Source of the DNA: Thamnaconus septentrionalis
Taxonomy: Eukaryota > Chordata > Actinopteri > Tetraodontiformes > Monacanthidae
Direction of reading: 5' to 3'
DNA length: 64,000 nucleotides
Assembly (NCBI GenBank): GCA_009823395.1
Contig: CM020501.1
Span: 5,719,861-5,783,860 of the forward strand
Below, piece after piece: positions 38,669 through 48,706 of this stretch (the stretch's first letter is position 1; every line of letters starts with the position of its first letter). The position numbers and the translations under genes are program-made. The notes below the pieces were generated by a model. That model searched no databases. It was not told the DNA's origin and saw nothing but the letters and a program-made list of their open reading frames with translations.

Positions 38669-39635
38669 CTTATCATAACAGTACTCAGGTCCTTCAGCGA
38701 AGCAGGAGGAGTGTGTCCTTGAAGACAAGCCAGTCCAGCCAGATTCACACCATTCACTAAAAATATTAGAAGTAGCGTATGAGGCAAGGACCGCATCCAT
38801 GAGTGCATTCAACGGCAAAGCAATACAGCCAACGTTTACACGTGTGTTGAATTTGCTGCATACCAGCTGCATCAGAGTGGCTTCATTGAGACTGAGACAG
38901 TTGAGATTGACCCATCTTATACTCTACAGTAAAAAATAAGAACATGTCAGAAGACTTCAGCATAGAGGAGTGCTTACCACCTTGCGTTACGGCTGATTTC
39001 ACATACCCGCTCACTTGTCACTGCTGCTGGGCAGGAACCTACAACATTGGACCATACGGCTAAACACATGATGTTTATTCTCATACATGTTAAGAGTCTG
39101 TTGCAAATGGAGCATTATGGACATGAATTCTGCTTGTGCTGCTCCAGAAAGGTTTTTCATGGATTAGAAAATGTCCCCAGAGCCACCGCTGACAACAGCA
39201 GAACTCCTGGAAGTAAACAGTGCACAAACACTCATCCTCATCCTATAATGCACAGCACAGCTGACTACAGCAGCTGGTTCGGTCCAGAAATGTGCAGTTC
39301 TTCCAGCTGCTGGGCCTGATCGAGGTCAGATTACATATTCACCATAAATTAACAACTCCTGGGTTTCATTTGAAATGGCAGACCACCTTCAAGTCTTGTG
39401 TCGCTCTCGTGCAAACGAGCGCAAGTGCCACATTCACACCTCCCCAAACAAACTGCACCAAAGGGGAAAATAAAGTCTAGAGTGATTCAATCAAACTTAA
39501 TGAGGCAGGTGTGAAAGCCCACTTAGAAACAGCTTTAAAACTTGACCAGACTGGTAGCATTTGCTTATCTACTCTTTTCTCTCGTGGTGTTTTTTCAGAG
39601 GGTGAACATTACAAATTTACACTTTACTGGTGTTT

Positions 39636-40737
39636 TTAAAGCAGCTCTAGGTAACTTGGACTACTTACTACTCCCTGCTGATTGAGAACCTGAAATACTC
39701 TTTGCCGGTGTGGTAAAGAGGAAAAATACCAGTCCCTCACGTGGGTTTGTTGACACAGCCGGCATACTGAATAATCGCTTGGAAATATGTCCACCGACAA
39801 GGTAAAGTAACATGCGTTACATGTTTGTTTATTTGTTTGTTTTAAATATTGTTATATTGTTCTTTTGAACGTGACAGACAACTACAATTACACAAACAAG
39901 GATAGTGTATTGCTTAGACAGACGGCAGTGTTTTGCGCTTGGTTCGCATCATTCTCGTCGATGAAAATTGCTTGGAAATGATGTGGTGTATAATGGTTAT
40001 AATATCAACAGATTATAAACTCATGTAGCTTGGGACACCCGCGACATCACCACCTTTTTTACTTGCCGCACAGGATGATGTTGAGCGTTACGTGCGCTAA
40101 GTCATAATATCGCGCCAGTCGCGGCGTATACCAAGTACTGATGCAAAAGTTTTCAATCACGTTCCATCAGAGCTCGATAATTAGGTGCGCGCCGCTTCAA
40201 GTCTGCGTGAACAACGAGAATCGTTCCGCGCGGAATGATTCTGCAGCCAAAAGTGCCCAACAACTAAGAACACTGGCCACCGCCGGACTCCTGAATTCTG
40301 TAGCACTTCATCTATGCCATCTCAGCGTGATGACGTCAGCAGACACGCAGTCGCCTTAGCTCGAGCGCTCGTATGTGTTGAGGAAAAACACCAATATGAA
40401 ATGCTAAACAGACATTGACAATCACGTTGTAGCAAACGTTCAACACTTCGTCTTTCATCGAGGTTACTTATTGGGTTCCATTCCGTCATTTGACAGTCTT
40501 ATGTATTTGTAATAGTATTATGTAAGACCGCCTCTAAATAAACGTGTGGCGTTGCCGTAAAGTGGTTCGTCCAGCGTGTCGGGTCGCGCTTGAAAGTTAC
40601 GCAGTGCAGTTACAGCCAGCACAACCCCCCTCTTGCTGCCGAGGCGGCACCATTGATTCTATTAATCTTTTATCTACCGCTTTACTGAGTATGGAATCAT
40701 AATTTTATGGTCGAAAAGTTACCTAGAGCTGCTTTAA
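39636..40737. mobile_element. 1.1-kb non-autonomous TTAA-type transposon (piggyBac-like)
   Basis: TTAA at 39636-39639 and 40734-40737 flanks perfect 18-bp inverted termini, AGCAGCTCTAGGTAACTT at 39640-39657 and its complement at 40716-40733. TTAA duplication is the hallmark of the piggyBac superfamily. The roughly 1.07-kb interior has no transposase-length frame. It contains a TGACGTCA site at 40331-40338, a 24-bp near-palindrome at 40218-40241, and an exon-like ATG-to-GTAAAG sequence near 39787. Superfamily is inferred from target site and termini only. Confidence 0.82.
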
Positions 40738-40877
40738 GACGAAAGGGTAGACTTTTTTTATTTCATTTTTTTAAATTCAGGGTAAGGGTTCACTGTAACA
40801 AATCCTGAATCTCTTCATCACCTCACATTTGCTGATTTCAGTAATTAAAAAAATACTATGACAAACATATATCATGA

Positions 40878-40958
40878 AAAAACGGCTCCCAATCAGAAGC
40901 TGGCTCTCTTCATTCACTAACCCTTACCGGTTCATTCGCGAACCACCCATCACTATTG
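40878..40958. repeat. Fragment of hAT-like terminal repeat
   Basis: GGCTCCCAATCAGAAGCTGG ... GGTTCATTCGCGAACCACCC ends in ATCACTA, matching the order of a fragment at 41740-41794. Such GGTTCATTCGCGAAC strings ending CCCATCACTA are common ends of fish DNA transposons. No partner end is visible. Confidence 0.45.
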
Positions 40959-41107
40959 TGCTTTGAATCCCAAGGGTGATGGTTCAAGACCCATGATGGG
41001 CAAACTGGTGTTTTTAATTCAAGTCGTGCAACTCTGCTTCTCTAAAGATTAAAATAATCTTTCTTTTTTGGGCAATCAGATTTTAAAATGCAACTACGCC
41101 TGTTGTT

Positions 41108-41185
41108 GGACTGGAACCCCCGACCAGAAGTTTTAGAGGTCAGCAATCATACACTCCTAGAGCTATGTACTACAGCTATCTGCTG
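41108..41185 (-). ncRNA. tRNA-like sequence (tRNA pseudogene or SINE head)
   Basis: On the minus strand a B-box-like GGGGTTCCAGTCC (around 41121-41109) follows an A-box-like TAGCTGTAG / TAGCTCTAGGAG region about 40-55 bases upstream. Pairing of the arms is imperfect, so a functional tRNA is unlikely; a tRNA-derived SINE head or degraded tRNA is more likely. Confidence 0.35.
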
Positions 41186-41485
41186 ACTCTTGAAATACAT
41201 CTGTGAGCACAATTGCATTTTTTAGAGTCCAAAAAAAAAAAAAAAAAGTGAAAATATCATATTACACACTGTCGATTTTTTTGTGTGTGATGTGAAATAT
41301 GTAAATGCTCAGATGAGCCCGCACATTAACCCTAAGTCCAGCTTAATGCTAGCCCTAATGCCATGCAAGTTTATGGGGTCAAAAGTCAACTTCATCCTAG
41401 AGACATGGGACCACTTGCAGGTTCATCGGGACCCCTCATGACGCAGCCACGCCAAATTTGGGGCTGCTAGCCCATGAGGAACTCC

Positions 41486-41580
41486 AAAACCCTAACCCTA
41501 ATTCCAACAGTAACCCTAACCCTTACCTCAACCCTAACTCTAATTCCAAAACCTCAACCCCAACCTCAATACCCCACCAA
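41486..41580. repeat. Degenerate telomere-like (CCCTAA) repeats
   Basis: Irregular AACCCTAACCCTAATTCC, GTAACCCTAACCCTTACC and CAACCCTAACTCTAATTCC units. A shorter ACCTAACCCTAACCCTAATG lies at 44332-44351. Irregular spacing argues against a true telomere end. Confidence 0.65.
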
Positions 41581-41647
41581 GTGAAAAACACAAATTTGCA
41601 CAATAAACAAAAAGGACAATTCAGGTAACGAAAAAAAAATATAACAG

Positions 41648-41671
41648 AATAATAATAATAATAATAATAGA
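41648..41671. repeat. (AAT)n microsatellite
   Basis: About eight AAT units. Confidence 0.9.
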
Positions 41672-41739
41672 ATATATACTGAATAATGTATATATATATT
41701 TATACTATTTTCGTCATCATTACTATCTTCATTCACTTC

Positions 41740-41794
41740 AAGGAGCCGACTCTCTTAGAACTGGTTCATTCACAAACGGCCCATCACTAACCAG
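41740..41794. repeat. Fragment of hAT-like terminal repeat, second copy
   Basis: GGAGCCGACTCTCTTAGAAC then GGTTCATTCACAAACGGCCC and ATCACTA. It is in the same orientation as 40878-40958, so the two are not the two ends of one element. Confidence 0.45.
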
Positions 41795-41804
41795 GCCTCA
41801 CTGT

Positions 41805-42065
41805 GTGCAGTTGTGCATGTTCGTAATGACTGCACGAGTTTTCTCTACGTACTCCAGGCAGGGTTAGGATCAGCGTCCTCCTGCTGTCCAAACACATACA
41901 CATTAGGACAATTGGCAACACAAAATTGTCTGTAGGCACAAGTGTGTGTACAAATGGTTGTTTGTCACTATGTGGCCCTGTATTTAACTGGTGCAATCCT
42001 GCCTTCTCCCCAAGGCAGCTCGGATCACCTTCAACACAGTAGTGACACTGAGGGCTGTAGAGGCA
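41805..42065 (+). mobile_element. Diverged L2-like repeat copy
   Basis: It shares the order of blocks with 11616-11926: GTTCGTAATGACTGCACGAG, CTCCAGGCAGGGTTAGGA, AAATTGTCTGTAGGCACAAG, AATGGTTGTTTGTCACTATG, then CCTGCCTTCTCCCCAAGGCA. It is much more degenerate and has no clear tail or duplication, so it is an older copy. Confidence 0.65.
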
Positions 42066-43361
42066 GTGATAGAGATGATAGGATGACAAAACAGGGAGTG
42101 CAGTTTTAATCATTTTTCTTAAGTAGCCTGGTAAGTTTTATCCGACACACGCATAAAGAAAGTCCACACACTGCACGCTGTGCTGCAGCACTGTGGACTC
42201 CTTCACTCCTGTCTCTTCATAGCTAGTGTTGCGCGACGACCCATGACCACCCAGCTCTGCGCACAGGTCTAATGGGGCGCCACCTCCAAGCGGCCTTTCC
42301 TCCCTCACTCAAACTGGCACCTTCCCTTGTCGTCAGCTGACAAGAACAAAACTGGTGAAATAAGACAGCCTCCCCCCACCCCACAACCGTCTATCACTCT
42401 AAAGGTCAACACAACACTATAGCCCTGGTCCTCCTCTGAACTCTTCACCTGTCATTACCCTGTTCATTACACCTGGAGCAAGCCCTCGCACTCACAGCGA
42501 TACTCGTTCCCACACACCGTGGCTGAAGTACTCACTCTTTTTCTTCAGAGGGTTTGCTCATTTGTCCATGCTTACCTATAAAGAATTTTGGATGGGAGTT
42601 GTTTTTTTTTTTTTTGTTTTTTGGATGCGCCAGATTTTAGATTTAAGATTGATCCAGCTGCAAAGCAAGGTGAGGCCTCCAGAAGCTTAAAGATGCGCCA
42701 CATCCATTTTCTTCCGCTAAGTTAAATGTGCTGAAATAAAACATCCCATACCGCAGGGCTTCTTCCACAGTGTGACTAAGAGGCTTTGTGTGAATCACGT
42801 TATTGCTCAGACTCTAGACAGCAGACGTCATCTATCCTTTAAGTGTACAATATACATAAACCTTTCCTTAATCTGTGATTGTGACTGATTACTTACAAGT
42901 GGTTCGCCGCGGATTAAGTCCATACGCCACGAAGATTTTCGGACAACGCGCCGCTGTGAAGATGTGAGGCTGAATTTCTCTGTTTCTCTCTTCCTGGGCC
43001 TGGAGATTATTTTCAGCTGTGAGCATCTGAGCCTTGGTGCTAGTGGCGCTCGCTCTTATCCCCCGAGAGATTGAGATGTTGAAGCAGAGGAATGGCCAGA
43101 TTACTAACATCCTACCACCGTATTTTTTTTTTTTTTTTTTTTGGCTTTAATCATTACACGAATGAGCGAAACAAGTTTTTAACAAGGCCACAATCAGAAT
43201 TTCCAGATTGAAAATGTGGAGAGAGTTGGTGCGGAGTAGTGGCAGTCGCACTGAAGCGATGCACACTTGACCTCCTCACATGCACCAAAGGAGTCCAGCT
43301 GTAGATGAAGAAAACATGCAAAAAGAATGACACAGCCACTTAAAAGCCATAACATTGGCAG

Positions 43362-43385
43362 TGTGTGTGTGTGTGTGTGTGTGTG
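43362..43385. repeat. (GT)n microsatellite
   Basis: About 12 GT units. Confidence 0.95.
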
Positions 43386-43859
43386 GATCCTGAGCAGGTT
43401 TTGAAATTCCCTCCACCGTCTCGACTGTTAGATTTATTGAGAGCATTCCAACTGAAAGGGAGGGACATAGTCCTCCAGCCAAATGTCTTTTATTTGAAAC
43501 ATCAAATGCAAGTTTGACAGCTGAACAAGGTGAAGATTGAGAGCTTTTCAACTTTGACACTGCAGGTGATTGGCAGAGAAGGAGAAATGTTGAATCACTG
43601 ATCAGACCAGGATAATGGCTGTGCAGATAGAATCCATTTGTGACTGGTGGACATGTTGGATGGTATTTGTGACTGACTTTTTGCTGAGCTACAATAGTCT
43701 ACCCGTCAGTAGCCCACAGGCCTGTTCTAAAAATAGTACAACTCGTTGAGCTGCATCTAAAATTCAGTTTTATCCAACCTTGTTATCTCATTGTTGATCA
43801 TTTTTGAAGTCATTAACGTGATCATTTTCTTCACATAGATCAGTATCATTCATAATGAT

Positions 43860-43862
<3 letters not shown>

Positions 43863-43902
<40 letters not shown>

Positions 43903-43911
43903 TAATAATAA
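43863..43911. repeat. (AAT)n microsatellite
   Basis: About 15 AAT units with one GAT interruption. Confidence 0.95.
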
Positions 43912-44558
43912 CAAACGGTCAGGTGAGAAAATCTATTATTTCAAGAAAGTGTAGCAAACTGGTTGCCCTTCACATGACACACACTCACACTCAGTACCTG
44001 TTTTGAACTCTCAGGTTCAAAAAGGTTGGTCCTGGTCTACGCGGAGTATATTTCCCTCAGTAGTGTTAACACATTTAAGACATTTCTGTCTTGTCCAGTA
44101 TCCAGACCCGTTTACAAACCTTAGGAAACATTCCCCAAATCGACCGTAATTAGTGTAAGCATCTACTCAAATGGACAAAGATACAGAGATCTATTGCGAC
44201 ATCGTGGAGAGTCCGTGCAGTGTTTTGTAGATTTGGAAACAGTGAGAAAGAAGAAGGCAGCAGCAAAAGCCTTGGACAAGTGGAATTTATTTAATAATGC
44301 TCATCTGTTCACCCACCCCTAACTTTCCCTACCTAACCCTAACCCTAATGAGAGGGTGCAGTCTAGCATTTTGTAAGCATACGATGGAAAGATTGGAGAG
44401 AATTTCCACCTCCCTTTAGGGAGCAATTTGCTCAGGAATCACCGCATTCTGATTAACTTTTTTTGTTTTACACAGCAAAGCTAACTTTTATGGGATTTGG
44501 AACTTAAGGATGATTTAACTTGACTTTGGCCATTAAAATTTTGTGTGATGTGACATTT

Positions 44559-44580
44559 CAAAAAAAAAAAAAAAAAAAAG
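44559..44580. repeat. A homopolymer
   Basis: A run of about 20 A. It could be a retroposon tail, but no parent sequence was recognised upstream. Confidence 0.85.
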
Positions 44581-44885
44581 GAGAGGAAGAGTGACCATAA
44601 AAGGGGTCTCTTTACAGCACTGGTGTCCATCTGTGCAGATGGCCGTTTTTCAGTCCATTCGGTGTCAGCAGCCGTTAGACATCAGAGACTCGGAGCCATA
44701 AGCCATACTGCAGCAGCTGGTTGGTTGCTGTTGATCACGTCCCTGAGTCGTCCTCCTGATCTCTTTCTGTAATAGTCTGAGCGAGGAGAGTCCTCTCGCT
44801 GCATCTGTTTTAATCTATGATAACGTCCCAAAATAGAGCACCGACATCCTGCATTGTGGTGGCATTTTGGATGCCGGCGCTGTTA

Positions 44886-44891
44886 TTTTGC

Positions 44892-44922
<31 letters not shown>
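44886..44922. repeat. (TTTA)n microsatellite
   Basis: About nine TTTA units. Confidence 0.95.
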
Positions 44923-46189
44923 CCCAGAAATGGATACACAGAAGGATTACAGCAGTTGGAGAGCCCTGCCGTGAAGAACTAATTCCTCCATTAACTGGAC
45001 CCCGTCGCGGTTCTCCTCTCCCGTGGCCCCGTTTCACAAACTCTTGGCACTTTTGTGCTACACAGATGCTGGCTGCATGTTGTGTTTAATGACTTTAAGC
45101 AGTGCAGTGTGGATACACCAAGAGGCTTTTTCATTATCAGCTTGTGAACCCATGAATTATCTAAACCGGAGCCCTGCGAGTCATTATGTGCACAATTACG
45201 CTTGTCAGTGGTTTTGATTTGATTCAGCAGATATCAGAGCCGTGTGAAGCAACCGTGCACCGTTTCAGTGGTCGGGTGTGCGTCCAATGATGGGCTTGGT
45301 AGACGAGCTGTAGTAAAGGTCCATGACTATGGATGGTTTTGTTTACATCCAGGATTCCTGTAGAACAGTCTTGCATGGTTTAACTCAATGCCTTTCCCAT
45401 CCAGTGTCAGAAGTGTGAAGTTGTTACCAAAGAAGTTGCAGTGGGTGGATGGTTGCAATCACTTTTCACCTAAAAACAGTGTGATGAATTTTTAAGATTT
45501 TTTTTCGTATGTCACAAAAAAATCCTGCCATGTCCATGTGCATCGTGTAACTTGTGTTGTTTTTGATTCTTTATGGTTTTTTATTCAATTATTTTTTATT
45601 ATTTACACAAAGGTCCACCCTGGACCCTTTACAAAAATGTCTCCAAAACGGTTTTTAGGGAGTTTAAAAAATGAACTGGAAATATTTTACACTAACATGG
45701 GAGTAAAACAAGCGCCTTTTATGACTCCACAAATGGCTGATTTCCGGATCTGGGGCTTGGCGGCCGTTTAAAAAAGGTGGAACACACAAAAAATGCAACT
45801 TGGAGCGTGTTTCTTCTCCAGGAGCTGGTGGCCTGAGCGGAGATTCCTTTGTTAAGTTCCACTGACTGGACAATGTTTTTTAACTCACCTCCAGTCAAAA
45901 TGTCTGCATTCAGTGGTCACAGCAATCTGGTCTTTCGTAGCCTTGCTGACTGGCCATGAATCAGGGCTCAGTCGAGTCACAGTTCATCTCCCCCGTCCAT
46001 CCTGTCTCGCCCTTAGCAACTCAGCAGGCTTAAAGGTGATTGACAGGGACTCCACTGGTCAATACTGGCTTACCCTGACACCTGGTCAGCACTTTAAGTC
46101 TGAGGACATGAGAAACAGAGAGAAGTTAAATTGTGCTTATTAGACAGAGGGAAATATTACCCTCCAAACTGTTTTAATTATTTAGTCAG

Positions 46190-46470
46190 TGGTGAGAGGC
46201 GTGTGTGCTGATTTCAAAACGCTGACACGCTCACTATTACAACCAGGAGACTGATCAGCGCTAAAGATTACAGTCGCCTGTTAAGCGTTTTAGACATAAT
46301 AGTGTCATCATTATTAGCTAATTAGCACTTAAAGAGGTCAAAGCTGAGGCTGCTGTCCTTTTCATTTGCTTTGCAGTCATTCGGTAATAAACATTAGGAA
46401 AGGCTGAAGATCTGGAGCCAGCATTGCCCTGAGTGGTCAAGGTCACTGTACGAACAGAAGTTGCTGAGGC
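46190..46470. promoter_or_regulatory. Candidate conserved non-coding/enhancer block downstream of ctnna2
   Basis: A mixed-composition block contains homeodomain-type TAGCTAATTAGC (46316-46327) and a nuclear-receptor-like AGAGGTCAAAG (46334-46344). It has no simple repeats and no open frame. Conservation is presumed only from appearance. Confidence 0.3.
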
Positions 46471-47824
46471 AAAACGCAATTTGTCTGATAACTGCTAATG
46501 TTTTACTAAAATATTTATATGCCTAATGTGTCATGGCCTTGATTTGGCCAAGTATAAATATTTCATCTTTTACCTCATCAGCTAAGATGGTCATCAGGAA
46601 TATTGAAGTAAGAGTTTCTACTCAGAGAGAGAGCAATATGTCCCTGAGGAAAAATAATGATATTTTCAGAGGAACTCTAACATTTTAATATTTGTAAATT
46701 GACTATGTTGAACTTTGGCTCTTTACCGTTTTTCTTTCCTGGCAGTTCATGGCAGAACATGGACGGGGATTTTACACACAATGGGCATGACTCTGCCCCA
46801 ATGTGCTTCCATTCCTCACTTCAGAATCAAGCCATTTATCCAGGTGAAAGCAAGGACAAAGACTTAAGCGTTAGAGGCGTTTGCTGTGTGTGGGAGTCAA
46901 GTGGATCTGACTCATCTGTATGCGTCTCACTCGCAGTGAACAGGACTTGGCAGGCGTGATGTCGCTAATCATGTTAAACTCCTTGTTGGGGCCTGTAATA
47001 ATGACCGTAACTGCAATTTTAACAACAGACCCCAGAGGTGTTGCTCCAAAATAACCCAATTATGTAGAATTCATCCTTTTAAACGGTGTTGAAAGTTGTC
47101 AAGACAATCCAGTCTTGATCAAAGCGCGACATTCCAGGGCGAACAATGCTGGCGCCTGTCACACTCCTTCCTGTTTCATAACACTTGTGTGGAAGAACTT
47201 GCTGAATGCCACAAAGACTGGTGTTGCTGACCCAAGACCAATTTTCTCAAGTCAAAGAGAAATAATGTGACTTGACCCCCAACCCTGAATCAATACTCCT
47301 ATTCCTGTAAGCTTTTAGTACTAATAGATTTTATTCTCTGGAGCCTTCCATATACATGTCCTATGTAGCCATCGCTAATGATTATGTCATATTGTTCAGA
47401 TTTATAAGAGACATTAGTGCAGCCACAGCCACCGCCTGCACCCATAAGCGAAGCTGTTACAGTAAGAATGACACATGACACAGTGATGGTCAAGTTCGAG
47501 GGATTTATTAGAGAATGGTGAATATAAAGGTACCGCATGGAGGGATTTCTAGTCTCTGAGCCGAGGACAACTACTCAAACCTCTCTCGTCTATATTCATA
47601 AGCTACGCAATTTCCCATCAGGTTCATCATAGTTAGTGAATCATTAAATAAATCGACTTTAAAAAGGCAATACAATAGACCATAAGTGTGCCTTTGGATA
47701 AAAACACAGTATGGATTATTTTCAGTATAAGGAACAAGGAGACTACTTGGATGCCATTACTTCCAGGTATTCAGAAACATAAGTTATGCCTAGCACTAAA
47801 GATTACATTCAAATCGAATAAAAA

Positions 47825-47868
47825 GGGGGTTGGGTGGGGGGGGTTCAGTGGGGCGGGGGAGGGGGGGT
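47825..47868 (+). repeat. G-rich tract with G-quadruplex potential
   Basis: Runs of 5, 3, 9, 4, 5 and 7 guanines are separated by one to six bases on the plus strand. On the sense strand of ctnna2 this is a C-rich tract within the probable 3' UTR. Confidence 0.8.
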
Positions 47869-48148
47869 GTCACGCACGGGTGTATCGCCATAGATATATT
47901 CCCTTCAGGAGTTTCTCCCGCTACTTAACCATTCAGGATTTCAGTTTAAATCCGTATACAAGCAGAACATAAACTGCCACCATTACTTTAAACACCAGCT
48001 TCTCCGCCTTTGATATGTTTTTTTTTTTTTTTCTCTTTTTTTTTTAAACCTCCCGTATTCTCTGAGGTATATTTTTTTCTTTTCGTTTGTTTGCCGTTTT
48101 GTGTCACGATCCAGCTCTAACATATGAAGCTACAATAAGATAGATAAA

Positions 48149-48149
<1 letters not shown>

Positions 48150-48179
<30 letters not shown>

Positions 48180-48180
48180 C
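48150..48180. repeat. (GT)n microsatellite in probable ctnna2 3' UTR
   Basis: About 14 GT units, CA on the sense strand of ctnna2. Confidence 0.97.
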
Positions 48181-48418
48181 CGCCGGCTGCCTGTGAGCCC
48201 ACAGTGTTCGCAGAGGCCACAGAGTGGCAGTTTAATATGTACTGCAGTCCTCCTGAGGTGTCACCACAGCACACACAGGGCAAACAGAGGTGGGGTAACA
48301 CAATGTAAAAAGGGACTTTTTTTTTTTTTCTTCTCTTGGTCAGCTTGTCACCGTCATGTTGTGTTGTTTTTCTTGGGTAAGCATGACTTTCTTTTTTTTC
48401 TCCTTTTTTTTATTCTTC

Positions 48419-48706
48419 CTAGAAAGAGTCCATGGCCTTGAATTCGCTGAGGGCCTGGACGGGGGAGATGTGTTTCTTCTGGGAGCCCCGTCTCACGCGG
48501 GTCTGGCACTCCTCGGGCTTCTCCCTCTTGACCAGAGGCTTCTTCTCGGGGGCCTTCATGCGCCAAGACACCACGGGCGAGTTGACCGCCGCCGTTCCGT
48601 ACACCTTCTGGTACTTGGTGGACGCCACGTAGGACGCCTTCACGGTCAGCACCACCGCGTTCATCAGGTTCTTGGCCGCCTGGATTAAGGAGGTGGCGCT
48701 GTCGAG
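48419..48706 (-). CDS. ctnna2: Alpha-N-catenin (ctnna2-like) terminal coding exon with stop codon
   Basis: This exon encodes the last 95 residues and a TAG stop. It opens with LDSATSLIQAAKNLMNAVV after a CAG acceptor (48709-48707), continues through VKASYVASTKYQKVYGTAAV, NSPVVSWRMKAPEKKPLVKR and RVRRGSQKKHISPVQALSEF, and ends KAMDSF. It forms the last actin-binding helix and the basic C-terminal extension that contacts actin filaments. The KVYGTAAVNSPVVSW stretch and the final phenylalanine are CTNNA2-like; from memory CTNNA1 has a different stretch here and ends in SI. Relative to human CTNNA2 I see small changes, such as WRMKAP for WKMKAP and EECQ for EEFQ. With the three other exons about 236 residues of an approximately 905-residue protein are present. 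An orthologue in a fish with duplicated ctnna2 cannot be excluded. Confidence 0.97.
   Translation of the reverse strand, partial: LDSATSLIQAAKNLMNAVVLTVKASYVASTKYQKVYGTAAVNSPVVSWRMKAPEKKPLVKREKPEECQTRVRRGSQKKHISPVQALSEFKAMDSF

Larger units (their letters stand above)
35881..39635. other. Intergenic, no gene recognised
   Basis: Contains CA, GTT and TTTA microsatellites and an ATCGATA-rich repeat fragment. No coding similarity recognised. Confidence 0.55.
42066..47329. other. Intergenic downstream of ctnna2
   Basis: Contains several microsatellites, an A homopolymer and a possible conserved block at 46190-46470. No protein similarity recognised. Confidence 0.55.
47330..48418 (-). other. ctnna2: Probable 3' UTR of ctnna2
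   Basis: Sequence downstream of the stop on the minus strand has no long open frame and contains poly-A-rich tracts, a CA repeat and a C-rich tract. AATAAA hexamers on the minus strand occur at 48414-48409 (only four bases after the stop, probably too early), 47509-47504 and 47335-47330. The last two are plausible polyadenylation signals, giving a UTR of about 0.9-1.1 kb. The boundary is inferred from hexamers only. Confidence 0.45.

Noticed and set aside
41486..41580. True chromosome-end telomere
   Set aside because: The units are irregular and short, and are flanked on both sides by ordinary sequence.
48356..48688. Plus-strand 110-codon frame over the last ctnna2 exon
   Set aside because: Antisense shadow of the conserved alpha-catenin coding sequence.
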